Part shown: piece by piece, positions 54,935 through 63,212 of the stretch
Numbering within the stretch: position 1 is the stretch's first letter
How the letters are laid out: every line of letters begins with the position of its first letter
Source of the DNA: Sphingomonas sp. IC-56
Lineage (GTDB): Bacteria; Pseudomonadota; Alphaproteobacteria; Sphingomonadales; Sphingomonadaceae
Direction of reading: 5' to 3'
Length of the DNA: 64,000 nt
Assembly (NCBI RefSeq): GCF_021043375.1
Contig: NZ_JAJNDV010000002.1
Coordinates: 1 to 64,000 of the forward strand
Notes under the pieces: model-generated
Seen by the model: only the letters and a program-made list of their open reading frames with translations
The model's database searches: none
What the model was told of the DNA's origin: nothing
Made by a program: the position numbers and the translations under genes

Positions 54935-54950
54935 GATACTATATAACATC
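54935..54950. promoter_or_regulatory. Candidate Zur operator before the ZnuD-like receptor
   Basis: GATACTATATAACATC, a dyad of GAT..TAT/ATA..ATC in an AT-rich spot, 43 bp before the receptor start. It resembles the AT-rich palindromes bound by alphaproteobacterial Zur. The receptor type (zinc) supports this; binding is not shown. Confidence 0.5.
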
Positions 54951-54992
54951 GCAATTAATGCCTGGCGAAACCATCGCCGATTAGGACATCGA

Positions 54993-57161
54993 ATGCTGCG
55001 TCGCCTGTTGCTTGCCTCTGTCGCTCTGATCGCCACGCCCGCCCACGCCAACGATGTGCCGGCCCCCGCCAATACCGACATGCCGGCCGCCCCCGCCGCC
55101 GCCGCGCCCGCCGACCAGGATCATCAACAGCCGACACAGGAAGTCGTGGTCACCGGCGCCCGCCCCCGCGCAACCGCCGATGTGCTTGGCGGCACCGCGG
55201 TGCTTTCCGGCGAGGATCTCACGCGCGAACTGCGGTCCACCATCGGCGAAACGCTCGCCCGTCAGCCGGGCGTGTCGGCCACATCCTTCGGCCCGAATGC
55301 CTCGCGCCCGGTGCTGCGCGGCTTCACGGGCGATCGCGCGCGGCTGCTCACTGACGGGATCGGCACGATCGACGTGTCGAACACCTCCGCCGATCACGCG
55401 ACGGCGATCAATCCCCTCACCGCCGACCGTATCGAGATCCTTCGCGGCCCCACTGCGCTCCTGTTCAGCCCCTCCGCGATCGGCGGCGTGGTCAATGTGA
55501 TCGACAGCCGCATTCCCCGCCACCTGCCCGAAGAGCCGGTCCATGTGGACGCGATCGCCCGCTATGGCTCCGCCGCCGATGAGCGCTCGGTCGCGGGCGT
55601 GCTCAACGTGCCGCTCGGCGACCGCATCGTCGCGCACGCCGATGGCAGCTACCTCAAGACCGGCGACCTGCGCACCGGCGGTTATCTCTATGCCCGCGAC
55701 GTGCGTGAACATGCCGCCGAACACGCCGCGGAGGACAACAACCCCGAACTGCTCGAGGAAGCCAATGTCCGCGGGCGGCTGCGCAACAGCGCGGCGGAGA
55801 CCTGGGACGTTGCCGGCGGCCTGTCGCTCATCACCGACACCGGCTCGCTCGGTTTTGCCGTCAGCCACTACGAAAGCCTGTACGGCGTCCCCGCCCGCTT
55901 CGAGATCCACCACGACCATGATCATGATCATGAAGGCGACGCAGGGCATGAGGAGGAAGGCCACGACCACAGCAATGTTCGCCTGAACCTCAAGCAGACG
56001 CGCTTCGACTTGCGCGGCGAGGTCGAGACCGGCGGCGGCGTGCTCGACCGCATCCGCTTGCGCGCAGCCGCGGCCGAGTATCGCCACGACGAGCTGGAAA
56101 GCGATGGCTCCATCGGCACCAGCTTCTTCAACAAGGGGATGGAAGGCCGCGTGGAGCTGGTGCAGGCACCCAGCGGTGCATGGGAAGGCGTCACCGGCGC
56201 CCAGATCTCGTCCCGCCGCTTTCAGGTGATCGGCGAGGAAAAGTTCCTGCCGCGCACCCAGAGCAGCCAGTACGGCCTCTTCACCTTGCAGTCGCTCGAT
56301 TTCGGCCCGCTCAAGGCCGAAGCGGCGCTGCGCTACGAACGCAACGAACTGACCGCCGCCGCCGACACCGATCTCGGCAGCCCCACCTATCGCCGCAGCT
56401 TCGACAGCGTCTCCGGCTCGCTCGGGGCAAGCTATGCCCTGGCCGACGGGCTGCGCCTGGGTCTCAACGCATCGCGCAGCGAACGCGCACCCGCGCCCGA
56501 GGAACTCTTCTCCAACGGCCCCCATGCCGGCACGCAGGTGTTCGAGATCGGCAACCCCGACTTCACCACCGAAAAGGCCTGGGGCCTGGAGGCGACACTC
56601 AAGGGCTCAGGCGATGGCTGGAACTTCTCCACCTCCGCCTATTACAACTGGTTCTCGGACTATATCTTCGACACGCCGACCGGCAAGACGCAAGACGAAC
56701 TCCCGGTCTTCCAGTATCTTCAGGCCGATGCCCGCTATTACGGCTTCGAGGCGCAGGGCTCGGTACGCCTCGGCCGAGTCGGTGGCTTCGCACTCAACGC
56801 CGATGCGCTGGCCGACTACGTCCATGCCGAAGTGGTCGACGGCGGCGCCGTGCCCCGCATCCCGCCGCTGCGCCTCCTGGGCGGGCTCGAGGCTCAGTCC
56901 GACCGCTTCAACGCCCGCGTCGAAGTGGAACATAGCTTCGAACAGGACCGCGTCGCCACCTTCGAAACCGCCACGCCCGGCTTCACGCTGGTCAACGCCT
57001 CGCTCGCCTGGAAGCCCTGGGGCGCCGCGTCGAACACCAGCCTGATCCTGTCGGCGAACAACCTGTTCGACGTCGAGGCGCGCCGCCACACCAGCGCGCT
57101 CAAGGACTACGCCCCCCTCGCCGGCCGCGACTTCCGCGCAACCCTGCGCGTGCAGATCTAA
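54993..57161 (+). CDS. TonB-dependent zinc receptor, ZnuD-like
   Basis: 722 residues. Signal peptide (LLLASVALIATPAHA), TonB box (QEVVVTGARPR), plug (IGETLARQPGVSATSFGPNASRPVLRGFTGDRARLLTDGI) and barrel ending FRATLRVQI. A barrel loop around residue 310 is very rich in His, Asp and Glu (HHDHDHDHEGDAGHEEEGHDH region), as in ZnuD and other zinc receptors. ATG 54993 is chosen because the longer frame (TTG 54933) has no signal peptide at its front. The adjacent tonB-like gene and the Zur-like dyad fit zinc-starvation uptake. Confidence 0.88.
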   Translation: MLRRLLLASVALIATPAHANDVPAPANTDMPAAPAAAAPADQDHQQPTQEVVVTGARPRATADVLGGTAVLSGEDLTRELRSTIGETLARQPGVSATSFGPNASRPVLRGFTGDRARLLTDGIGTIDVSNTSADHATAINPLTADRIEILRGPTALLFSPSAIGGVVNVIDSRIPRHLPEEPVHVDAIARYGSAADERSVAGVLNVPLGDRIVAHADGSYLKTGDLRTGGYLYARDVREHAAEHAAEDNNPELLEEANVRGRLRNSAAETWDVAGGLSLITDTGSLGFAVSHYESLYGVPARFEIHHDHDHDHEGDAGHEEEGHDHSNVRLNLKQTRFDLRGEVETGGGVLDRIRLRAAAAEYRHDELESDGSIGTSFFNKGMEGRVELVQAPSGAWEGVTGAQISSRRFQVIGEEKFLPRTQSSQYGLFTLQSLDFGPLKAEAALRYERNELTAAADTDLGSPTYRRSFDSVSGSLGASYALADGLRLGLNASRSERAPAPEELFSNGPHAGTQVFEIGNPDFTTEKAWGLEATLKGSGDGWNFSTSAYYNWFSDYIFDTPTGKTQDELPVFQYLQADARYYGFEAQGSVRLGRVGGFALNADALADYVHAEVVDGGAVPRIPPLRLLGGLEAQSDRFNARVEVEHSFEQDRVATFETATPGFTLVNASLAWKPWGAASNTSLILSANNLFDVEARRHTSALKDYAPLAGRDFRATLRVQI

Positions 57162-57167
57162 CCTCTA

Positions 57168-57315
57168 GATCCTCCCCCGCTTCAGCGGGGGAGGTGGCAT
57201 GCGAAGCATGACGGAGGGGGCGCCCCCGCAAGCAACACGCCAGTGGCACGCCCGACACACAAACGGAATTGCGCAGAACCCTCACCCCACCCCTCTCCCG
57301 CAAGCGGGAGAGGGG
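57168..57315. repeat. Two hairpins of the dispersed family
   Basis: CCTCCCCCGC-TTCA-GCGGGGGAGG (57171-57194) stands just after the receptor stop and can act as its terminator. CCCTCTCCCGC-AA-GCGGGAGAGGG (57291-57314) lies before the PAP2 gene. The stretch between holds no gene. Confidence 0.7.
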
Positions 57316-57357
57316 GGCCGAACGCAACCCCACGCTGCCCAGTCCGTTAGCGCACCA

Positions 57358-58068
57358 ATGACCACGCCCAAGCCACCCGAAACCCTGCGTCCCGAAGCCG
57401 CAGCCTCGCGCCGTGTCCCCTGGCCAGTCGCCGCGGCCACCGGCGTCGCGCTCCTGCTGCTCGCCCTGCTCTGGCTCGGCCGCAGCCTGGCGGACGGCCC
57501 GGGCTCGCTCGACCGCGCGATCATGCTCGCCATGCGCGTGCCGGGAAACCCCGCGCAGCCGATCGGCCCCGCCTGGCTTCCCTCGGCAGTCCGCGACATC
57601 ACTGCGCTGGGCAGCACCACCGTGCTCACGCTGGTGGTCGCTACCACGGCCATCTTCCTGCTGATCAAGCACCGCTACCGAGCAGCGCTGCTGGTGGTCG
57701 CGGCCACGTCGCTGGGCGCCTGGCTGGTCACCTTCATCAAGGCACTGGTCAGCCGCGCCCGCCCCGACCTGATCGACCGGCTAATGGCCGAAACCTCGCA
57801 CAGCTTCCCCAGCGGCCACGCCGCCAACAGCGCGATCGTCTACCTGACCCTCGCCACCCTGCTCTTCCCGGTGGTCAGCGGCTGGCGCACCCGCGCCTAT
57901 CTGCTCACCGTCGCGCTCACGCTGGTGGCGCTGATCGGCATCAGCCGCCTCTACCTAGGCGTCCATTGGCCCAGCGACGTCGCCGCCGGGTGGGCGTTCG
58001 GCAGCGCCTGGGCGATGTTGTGGTGGCGCCTGGAACTCAAGCTGTTCCAGAAGGCGCCACAGGCATAG
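57358..58068 (+). CDS. PAP2-family membrane phosphatase
   Basis: 236 residues from ATG 57358; the earlier part of the open frame is repeat sequence. About six membrane spans. The three phosphatase motifs are complete: KALVSRARP (KX6RP), SFPSGHAANS (PSGH) and SRLYLGVHWPSDVAAG (SRX5HX3D). It should hydrolyse a lipid phosphate or pyrophosphate such as undecaprenyl pyrophosphate or phosphatidic acid at the outer face of the inner membrane; the exact substrate cannot be told. Confidence 0.87.
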   Translation: MTTPKPPETLRPEAAASRRVPWPVAAATGVALLLLALLWLGRSLADGPGSLDRAIMLAMRVPGNPAQPIGPAWLPSAVRDITALGSTTVLTLVVATTAIFLLIKHRYRAALLVVAATSLGAWLVTFIKALVSRARPDLIDRLMAETSHSFPSGHAANSAIVYLTLATLLFPVVSGWRTRAYLLTVALTLVALIGISRLYLGVHWPSDVAAGWAFGSAWAMLWWRLELKLFQKAPQA

Positions 58069-58070
58069 CA

Positions 58071-58092
58071 ATCCTCCCTGCAAGGGGAGGAT
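58071..58092. terminator. Bidirectional hairpin between PAP2 and galE
   Basis: ATCCTCCC-TGCAAG-GGGAGGAT, directly between two convergent stop codons (58068 and 58100). Position and strength suggest termination in both directions; it is one of the dispersed hairpins. Confidence 0.65.
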
Positions 58093-58099
58093 CTAGGCC

Positions 58100-59101
58100 T
58101 CACCCCTGCCGCTCAGCCAGTGTCCGCTCCCACGCCAGCGCGTCCTTCACGATCCCTTCCAGATCGTCATGCTTGGGCCGCCACGGCAGCGTCGCCAGGA
58201 TCTTGCTGTTGTCCGCAACCAGTGCGTCGGGATCGCCGGCACGCCGGCCTTCCATGCGCCGCTCGATCGTCCGATTGGTCACGCGGTCGACGGCGTCCAA
58301 TACCTGCATCACCGAGAAGCCCCGGCCATAGCCGCAGTTCATCGTGTGGCTTTCCTCCGGCCGTGCGATCAGCAGGTCGAGCGCATCGACATGCGCCGCG
58401 GCCAGATCGGTGACGTGGATATAGTCGCGCACGCCCGTGCCGTCGTCGGTCGCAAAGTCGGTGCCGAACACGCTCACCGCCGCCCGCTTCCCCGTCGCCG
58501 CTTCCGCCGCGATCTTGATCAGGTGCGTCGCGCCCGTGGTCGACTGGCCCGAGCGCCCCTGCGGATCGGCCCCGGCCACGTTGAAGTAGCGCAGCGCGCA
58601 ATAGTTGATCGGGTGCGCCGCCGCGACGTCCTTCAGCATGAACTCGGTCATCAGCTTGGACATGCCGTACGGATTGATCGGCGATTTGGGGCTGTCCTCG
58701 CGCACCGGCACGACCTCGGGAATGCCATAGGTCGCCGCGGTCGACGAGAAGATGAAGTGCTTCACGCCCTCCGCCACCGCGCTCTCGATCAGCGAGCGGC
58801 TCGCGACCGTGTTGTTGCGATAGTACTTCAGCGGGTCGCTCACCGACTCCGGCACCACCACCGATCCGGCAAAGTGCATCACCGCGATCACGCCCTCGTC
58901 GCGCATCGTCTGGCGCACAACGGCCTCGTCCTCGATGTTCGCCACCACCAGCTTGGCCCGCTTGTCCACGGCCCAGTCGAACCCGGTCACCAGATTGTCG
59001 ACCACCACGACCTTCCAGCCCGCGTCGAGCAAGGCCAGCACCGCATGGCTGCCGATATAGCCTGCACCGCCCGTCACCAGCACCGTACCGTCGCGCATCA
59101 T
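58100..59101 (-). CDS. galE: UDP-glucose 4-epimerase
   Basis: 333 residues, extended short-chain dehydrogenase. NAD motif VTGGAGYIGSHAVLALLDAGWKVVVVDNL, catalytic Ser-Thr-Ala (FIFSSTAATYG) and the Tyr-Lys pair in INPYGMSKLMTE, and the GalE-specific HFAGSVVVPESVSDPLKYYRNN and YFNVAGADPQGRSGQ. It interconverts UDP-glucose and UDP-galactose for cell-surface sugars or galactose use. A single-gene unit, with msrA divergent 65 bp away. Confidence 0.93.
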   Translation of the reverse strand: MMRDGTVLVTGGAGYIGSHAVLALLDAGWKVVVVDNLVTGFDWAVDKRAKLVVANIEDEAVVRQTMRDEGVIAVMHFAGSVVVPESVSDPLKYYRNNTVASRSLIESAVAEGVKHFIFSSTAATYGIPEVVPVREDSPKSPINPYGMSKLMTEFMLKDVAAAHPINYCALRYFNVAGADPQGRSGQSTTGATHLIKIAAEAATGKRAAVSVFGTDFATDDGTGVRDYIHVTDLAAAHVDALDLLIARPEESHTMNCGYGRGFSVMQVLDAVDRVTNRTIERRMEGRRAGDPDALVADNSKILATLPWRPKHDDLEGIVKDALAWERTLAERQG

Positions 59102-59166
59102 CGTCTCCTTACGTCGCGTTGCGGCATAGCCGCGCCATTCCTACATGCCAAACAAAGGAGATCAGT

Positions 59167-59712
59167 ATGGCAAAGGAAATCGCGACGCTGGCCGGCGGCT
59201 GCTTCTGGTGCACCGAGGCAGTGTTCAAGGACGTGATCGGCGTCGACACGGTGGAAAGCGGCTATATCGGCGGCACCAAAGCGAACCCGACCTACAAGGA
59301 AGTGTGCGGCGGCAACACAGGGCACGCAGAGGCGATCCGGGTGACCTTCGACACCGACCAGGTCAGCTATGGCGAGATCCTCGACATCTTCTTCGCCACC
59401 CACGATCCGACCCAGCTCAACCGCCAGGGCAATGACGTGGGCACCCAGTACCGCTCCGCCGTCTTCCCGCACTCCCCCGAGCAGGAAGCCGAGGTGAAGG
59501 CTGCCATGCAGCGCGCCAGCGCCGACTGGCCGGCCCCGATCGTCACCACGATCGAACCGCTGTCGGACTGGTACCCCGCCGAGGACTATCACCAGGAATA
59601 TTGGCAGGGCGAAGGCCAGCGGAATCCCTATTGCCTGTCGGTGATCCCGCCCAAGCTGCGCAAACTCCGCAAGAGCTTCGCGGCCCGCGTAAAGGAAGGC
59701 GCGGCGGCGTAA
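59167..59712 (+). CDS. msrA: Peptide-methionine (S)-S-oxide reductase
   Basis: 181 residues from ATG 59167 with AAAGGAG upstream. Reduces methionine S-sulphoxide in proteins. The catalytic Cys12 lies in LAGGCFWCTEAVF; SGYIGGTKANPTYKEVCGGNTGHAEAI and ATHDPTQLNRQGNDVGTQYRS are family hallmarks, and YHQEYWQ closes the substrate pocket. It ends before a dispersed hairpin and a Rho-independent terminator. Confidence 0.95.
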   Translation: MAKEIATLAGGCFWCTEAVFKDVIGVDTVESGYIGGTKANPTYKEVCGGNTGHAEAIRVTFDTDQVSYGEILDIFFATHDPTQLNRQGNDVGTQYRSAVFPHSPEQEAEVKAAMQRASADWPAPIVTTIEPLSDWYPAEDYHQEYWQGEGQRNPYCLSVIPPKLRKLRKSFAARVKEGAAA

Positions 59713-59720
59713 GCCTCCTT

Positions 59721-59790
59721 CCCCTCCCTGCAAGGGAGGGGATCAAGGGGTGGGTACAGAAAAGGCCGGGGCTCGATGCCTCGGCCTTTT
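59721..59790. terminator. Dispersed hairpin plus Rho-independent terminator
   Basis: CCCCTCCC-TGCAA-GGGAGGGG (59721-59741) is followed by a second stem, AAAAGGCCG paired with CGGCCTTTT (59760-59790), and then CTTTT. It separates the convergent msrA and sua5 genes and has T runs on both strands. Confidence 0.8.
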
Positions 59791-59803
59791 CTTTTCACCC
59801 GCT

Positions 59804-60733
59804 TCACCGCGGCGCCGCAGCCCGTCGCAGCCGGTCGTTGATCGCCACACCGATTCCAAGCTCCGGCAGCGGCGCCACCGCAATCCCGCCAACGGCCCGC
59901 GCATCCGCCCGGTGCAGTGCCGCAAACAAGTTCGCCGCCGCCTCGGTCAAGTCGCCGCGCAGCGACAGCGTATCGTCCCCCAGCACTTCGCCAAACCCGA
60001 TCAGCCACTCCCCCGCTTCCCGCTCGCGCGCGTTCAGTCGCAGCGGCTTGCCCGGCGCATAATGGCTCTCCAGCTGCCCCGGCGCGACGATCGCGCCGCC
60101 GGCTGCGGCCTGCATCGCCCCACCGGGAAACAGGTCTCGTGCACTCAGCGGCCCTGGCCGCAGCACCGTTCGCCCCTGCACGATCGTGGACTCCAGCCCG
60201 GCGGGCGTAGCACCATCATCGATCACCAACGGGATTCGCCCCGCCAAACTCGCCGCGACATGGGCCGCCCGCGTCGGCGAAATCCCCCCGCTGGCATTGG
60301 CCGAGGGCGCCGCCAGCGGCAGCCCGCTCGCATCCAGCAGCGCCTGCATCGCGCGATGGTCCGGCACCCGCAGCGCGATCGTATTCAACCCCGCCGTCAC
60401 CAGCGGCGAAATCCCCGCCTCCACCCGCACCGGCAGCACCAGGGTCAGCGGCCCGGGCCAGAAGCGCCGCGCCAGCGCGCGCGCATCCTCGTCGAACACC
60501 GCGATAAGCTCGGCCGCTTCCAGATCGGGCACATGCACGATCAGCGGATTGAAGCTCGGTCGCCCCTTGGCCTCGTAAATCCCGGCGACTGCACGCGAAT
60601 CGGTGGCATCGGCGGCCAGGCCATAGACCGTTTCCGTCGGCACCGCGACGCAGCCACCGGCGCGAATCACCTGCGCCGCTTCGAGGATCGCGGCCTCGCC
60701 GTAGGGTAAGATGCGCGGATTTGTCGGGCTCAC
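59804..60733 (-). CDS. L-threonylcarbamoyladenylate synthase (Sua5 type)
   Basis: 309 residues from GTG 60733 (ATG 60769 would add 12). It makes threonylcarbamoyl-AMP from Thr, bicarbonate and ATP for the t6A37 modification of ANN-decoding tRNAs. The YrdC domain shows GGCVAVPTETVYGLAADAT, KGRPSFNPLIVHV, PGPLTLVLP and LAAPSANASG. The C-terminal Sua5 domain begins at PGQLESHYAPGKPLRL. The two-domain length is that of Sua5 rather than the short TsaC. Confidence 0.93.
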   Translation of the reverse strand: MSPTNPRILPYGEAAILEAAQVIRAGGCVAVPTETVYGLAADATDSRAVAGIYEAKGRPSFNPLIVHVPDLEAAELIAVFDEDARALARRFWPGPLTLVLPVRVEAGISPLVTAGLNTIALRVPDHRAMQALLDASGLPLAAPSANASGGISPTRAAHVAASLAGRIPLVIDDGATPAGLESTIVQGRTVLRPGPLSARDLFPGGAMQAAAGGAIVAPGQLESHYAPGKPLRLNAREREAGEWLIGFGEVLGDDTLSLRGDLTEAAANLFAALHRADARAVGGIAVAPLPELGIGVAINDRLRRAAAPR

Positions 60734-60786
60734 CCCCAGCGCGCTATAGCGCCGCGCAAAGCCGTACAAGAGTAGAGAGGACAGCG

Positions 60787-62472
60787 ATGTTCACCCCCGC
60801 CACCGCCGAGCAGCGTTTCGTGCTCGACCACCTCGTCCGCCTGGCCGAGATCAGCCCCGAATCCATCGACATGCTCGATGCCGTGCTCGACGGCGCAGGC
60901 GAGTTCGCGGCCGGTGAATGGGCGCCGCTCGAGCGCATCGGCGACACCATCGGCGCCAAGTGGAGCGAAACCGGCGTTCACATGCCCGAAGGCTTCCGCG
61001 ACGCCTATCAGGCCTATGTCGAGGGTGGCTGGGGCACGATTGGCTCGCCCGCTGAGCATGGCGGCCAGGGCCTGCCCGTCAGCCTGTCGGTCGCCGTGCT
61101 CGAAACGCTCGGCACCGCCAACATGGGCTTCGCGCTCGCCCCCATCCTCACCGTCGGTGCGATCGAGGCGCTGACCCATCACGGCTCGCCCGAGCAGCAG
61201 GCGCTCTATCTGCCCAAGCTGTCGACCGGCGAATGGACCGGCACGATGAACCTTACCGAGCCGCAGGCCGGCACCGATGTCGGCGCGCTCAAGACCAAGG
61301 CCGATCCGGTCGGCGACGGCACCTATCGGATCAAGGGCGTCAAGATCTTCATCTCGTTCGGCGACCACGACATGGCCGACAACATCGTCCACCTCGTCCT
61401 CGCGCGCACCCCCGGTGCGCCCGCGGGTACCAAGGGGCTGTCTCTGTTCCTGGTCCCCAAGTTCCGCCTGAACGCCGATGGCACGCCCGGCACCCCCAAC
61501 GACGTTCGCGTCGTCTCGATCGAACACAAGATGGGCCTTCACGCCTCGCCCACCTGCGTGCTCTCCTTCGGCGATCACGACGACTGCATCGGCGAGCTGA
61601 TCGGCCCCGAGTTCGGCGGCATCCGCGCCATGTTCACGATGATGAACAACGCCCGCCTCGATGTCGGCCTCCAGGGCGTACAGGTCGCCGAGCGCGCCAC
61701 CCAGCGCGCCGCGATCTACGCCCGTGAGCGCATCCAGGGTGCGCGCGCCGGTGCCGCCGCCGCAATCATCGAGCATCCCGACGTCCGCCGCATGCTGCTG
61801 CGCATGAAGGCCCAGACCCAGGCTGCCCGCGCGCTGGTCTACTACGCCTTCGGCCAGCTCGACCGCGGCCATGCCGGCGACGCGCAGGCAAAGGCGCTGG
61901 TCGAACTGCTCACTCCGCTTGCCAAGGCGCACGCCACCGATCTCGGCAACGAAGTCGCCAGCCTCGGCGTCCAGGTCCATGGCGGCATGGGCTATATCGA
62001 GGAAACCGGTGCCGCCCAGCATTTCCGCGACGCCCGCATCACGCCCATTTATGAAGGCACCAACGGCGTCCAAGCCGCCGACCTGGTCGGCCGCAAGCTC
62101 AACATGGACGGGGGCGCCACCGTTCTCGCGCTGCTGAACCGCATGCGCGGCGACGCCGAACACACAGCCCTGCGCGACCTGATCGATGCCTGCGTGGAGG
62201 TTACGCGCCACTTGCTCGCCGCCGAGATCGACGACCGGCTCGCCGGGAGCTACCCATTCCTGACCATGCTCTCGGTCGCGGTATGCGGCTGGCTGATGGA
62301 GCAAAGCGGCCGCATCGCCGCCAGCAGCGAAGGCGACCCCGCCTTCCTCCAGATGAAGCAGGTCACCGCCCGCTTCTACGTCGAACAGATCGTTCCCGAA
62401 GCCCTCGGCCTAAAAGCCGCCGCCACCGCCAAGGCCGACATCCTCTACGCCCTCGACGCAGCCGCCTTTTAA
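60787..62472 (+). CDS. Acyl-CoA dehydrogenase
   Basis: 561 residues, FAD enzyme that forms the 2,3-double bond in acyl-CoA. FAD and substrate segments: MNLTEPQAGTDVGALKTKA, VKIFISFGDHD, KMGLHASPTCVLSFG, and the catalytic base region RDARITPIYEGTNGVQA. The extra C-terminal domain (561 against about 380 residues) places it with the long enzymes related to 3-methylmercaptopropionyl-CoA dehydrogenase (DmdC) and similar. The chain specificity cannot be told. ATG 60787 is 53 bp from the divergent sua5 start. Confidence 0.9.
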   Translation: MFTPATAEQRFVLDHLVRLAEISPESIDMLDAVLDGAGEFAAGEWAPLERIGDTIGAKWSETGVHMPEGFRDAYQAYVEGGWGTIGSPAEHGGQGLPVSLSVAVLETLGTANMGFALAPILTVGAIEALTHHGSPEQQALYLPKLSTGEWTGTMNLTEPQAGTDVGALKTKADPVGDGTYRIKGVKIFISFGDHDMADNIVHLVLARTPGAPAGTKGLSLFLVPKFRLNADGTPGTPNDVRVVSIEHKMGLHASPTCVLSFGDHDDCIGELIGPEFGGIRAMFTMMNNARLDVGLQGVQVAERATQRAAIYARERIQGARAGAAAAIIEHPDVRRMLLRMKAQTQAARALVYYAFGQLDRGHAGDAQAKALVELLTPLAKAHATDLGNEVASLGVQVHGGMGYIEETGAAQHFRDARITPIYEGTNGVQAADLVGRKLNMDGGATVLALLNRMRGDAEHTALRDLIDACVEVTRHLLAAEIDDRLAGSYPFLTMLSVAVCGWLMEQSGRIAASSEGDPAFLQMKQVTARFYVEQIVPEALGLKAAATAKADILYALDAAAF

Positions 62473-62489
62473 CGCGACCGCCTACAACT

Positions 62490-62511
62490 CCCCTCCCTGC
62501 AAAGGGAGGGG
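62490..62511. repeat. Dispersed hairpin after the acyl-CoA dehydrogenase
   Basis: CCCCTCCC-TGCAAA-GGGAGGGG, 18 bp after the stop codon, nearly the same as the copy at 59721-59741. It can act as a terminator. Confidence 0.7.
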
Positions 62512-62577
62512 CCGGGGGTGGGTGCGAGCGCAGCGAGCCCAACGTCCCGGAAAAGGGCCCGCCGAAGCAGGATCAAT

Positions 62578-62813
62578 TTCACGCGAAGGCGCGAAGGCAC
62601 GAAGAGAAAGAGGTTCGCGCAGAGGCGCAGAGGCGCGGAGACATGCCAAGGCTCGCGTCCGGGAGACAAAGCAAGCGGTGGCCACAAGGCACACGATGCA
62701 AGAAGGCCGCTACGCGGCAGCCCCCTTCTTCTCTCTGCGCCTCCGCGCCTCTGCGCCTCTGCGCGAACCTCTATCTTCTTCTAAAACTTAGCGCCTTCGC
62801 GCCTTCGCGTGAA
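62578..62813. repeat. Large inverted repeat of GAAGGCGC/AGAGGCGC units
   Basis: The outer arms 62578-62598 and 62793-62813 are perfect complements (21 bp). The inner arms 62609-62640 and 62741-62772 are perfect complements (32 bp). About 100 bp lie in the loop. The arms are themselves made of short direct repeats (GCGAAG.., AGAGGCGC). It fills the gap between the acyl-CoA dehydrogenase and GntR genes and codes for nothing recognisable. Confidence 0.85.
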
Positions 62814-62837
62814 CGAACTCAGGCGGAAGCGCGCATT

Positions 62838-63194
62838 TCAGGCGATCTCGCGATCCAGCAGCGCATTCACGTCCAGTCCCAGCAGCGCGATATGGTCCCG
62901 CACCCGCGGCCACATGCCGTTCAGGAACCGCTCGCGCTCGGCCGTGCGCAGCCGCTCAACGGCCCCGGCCAGCACGAACATGCCCACCCCGCGCCGCACC
63001 TCGACATAGCCGTCGTCCTGGAAGCTCTGATAGGCCTTGGCCACCGTCAGCGGGTTGGCGCCATGCTCAGCGGCGAGTGCGCGTACCGAGGGAAGCTGGT
63101 CCCCCGCCCGATATTGCCCGCGCAGGATCGCGGCGGCGATGGTCGCCCGCAGCTTCAGGTACACGGGCGAGTCTTCATGTTCCAGGGCTGTCAT
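62838..63194 (-). CDS. GntR-family regulator, YtrA type
   Basis: 118 residues from ATG 63194. A GntR winged helix (YLKLRATIAAAILRGQYRAGDQLPSVRALAAEHGANPLTVAKAYQSFQDDGYVEVRRGVGMFV) followed only by a short helical tail of about 45 residues, the YtrA layout. Such regulators usually control an adjacent ABC transporter; here a nitroreductase gene lies 18 bp upstream in the same direction and no transporter is seen. Confidence 0.87.
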   Translation of the reverse strand: MTALEHEDSPVYLKLRATIAAAILRGQYRAGDQLPSVRALAAEHGANPLTVAKAYQSFQDDGYVEVRRGVGMFVLAGAVERLRTAERERFLNGMWPRVRDHIALLGLDVNALLDREIA

Positions 63195-63212
63195 GCCCGC
63201 ATAATACAGCAC

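Noticed and set aside
60730..62304. 524-codon minus-strand frame opposite the acyl-CoA dehydrogenase
   Set aside because: Antisense shadow; the plus strand has complete family motifs.
62522..62791. Several open frames over the large inverted repeat
   Set aside because: They are translations of repeat units (Arg/Glu/Ala repeats), not genes.
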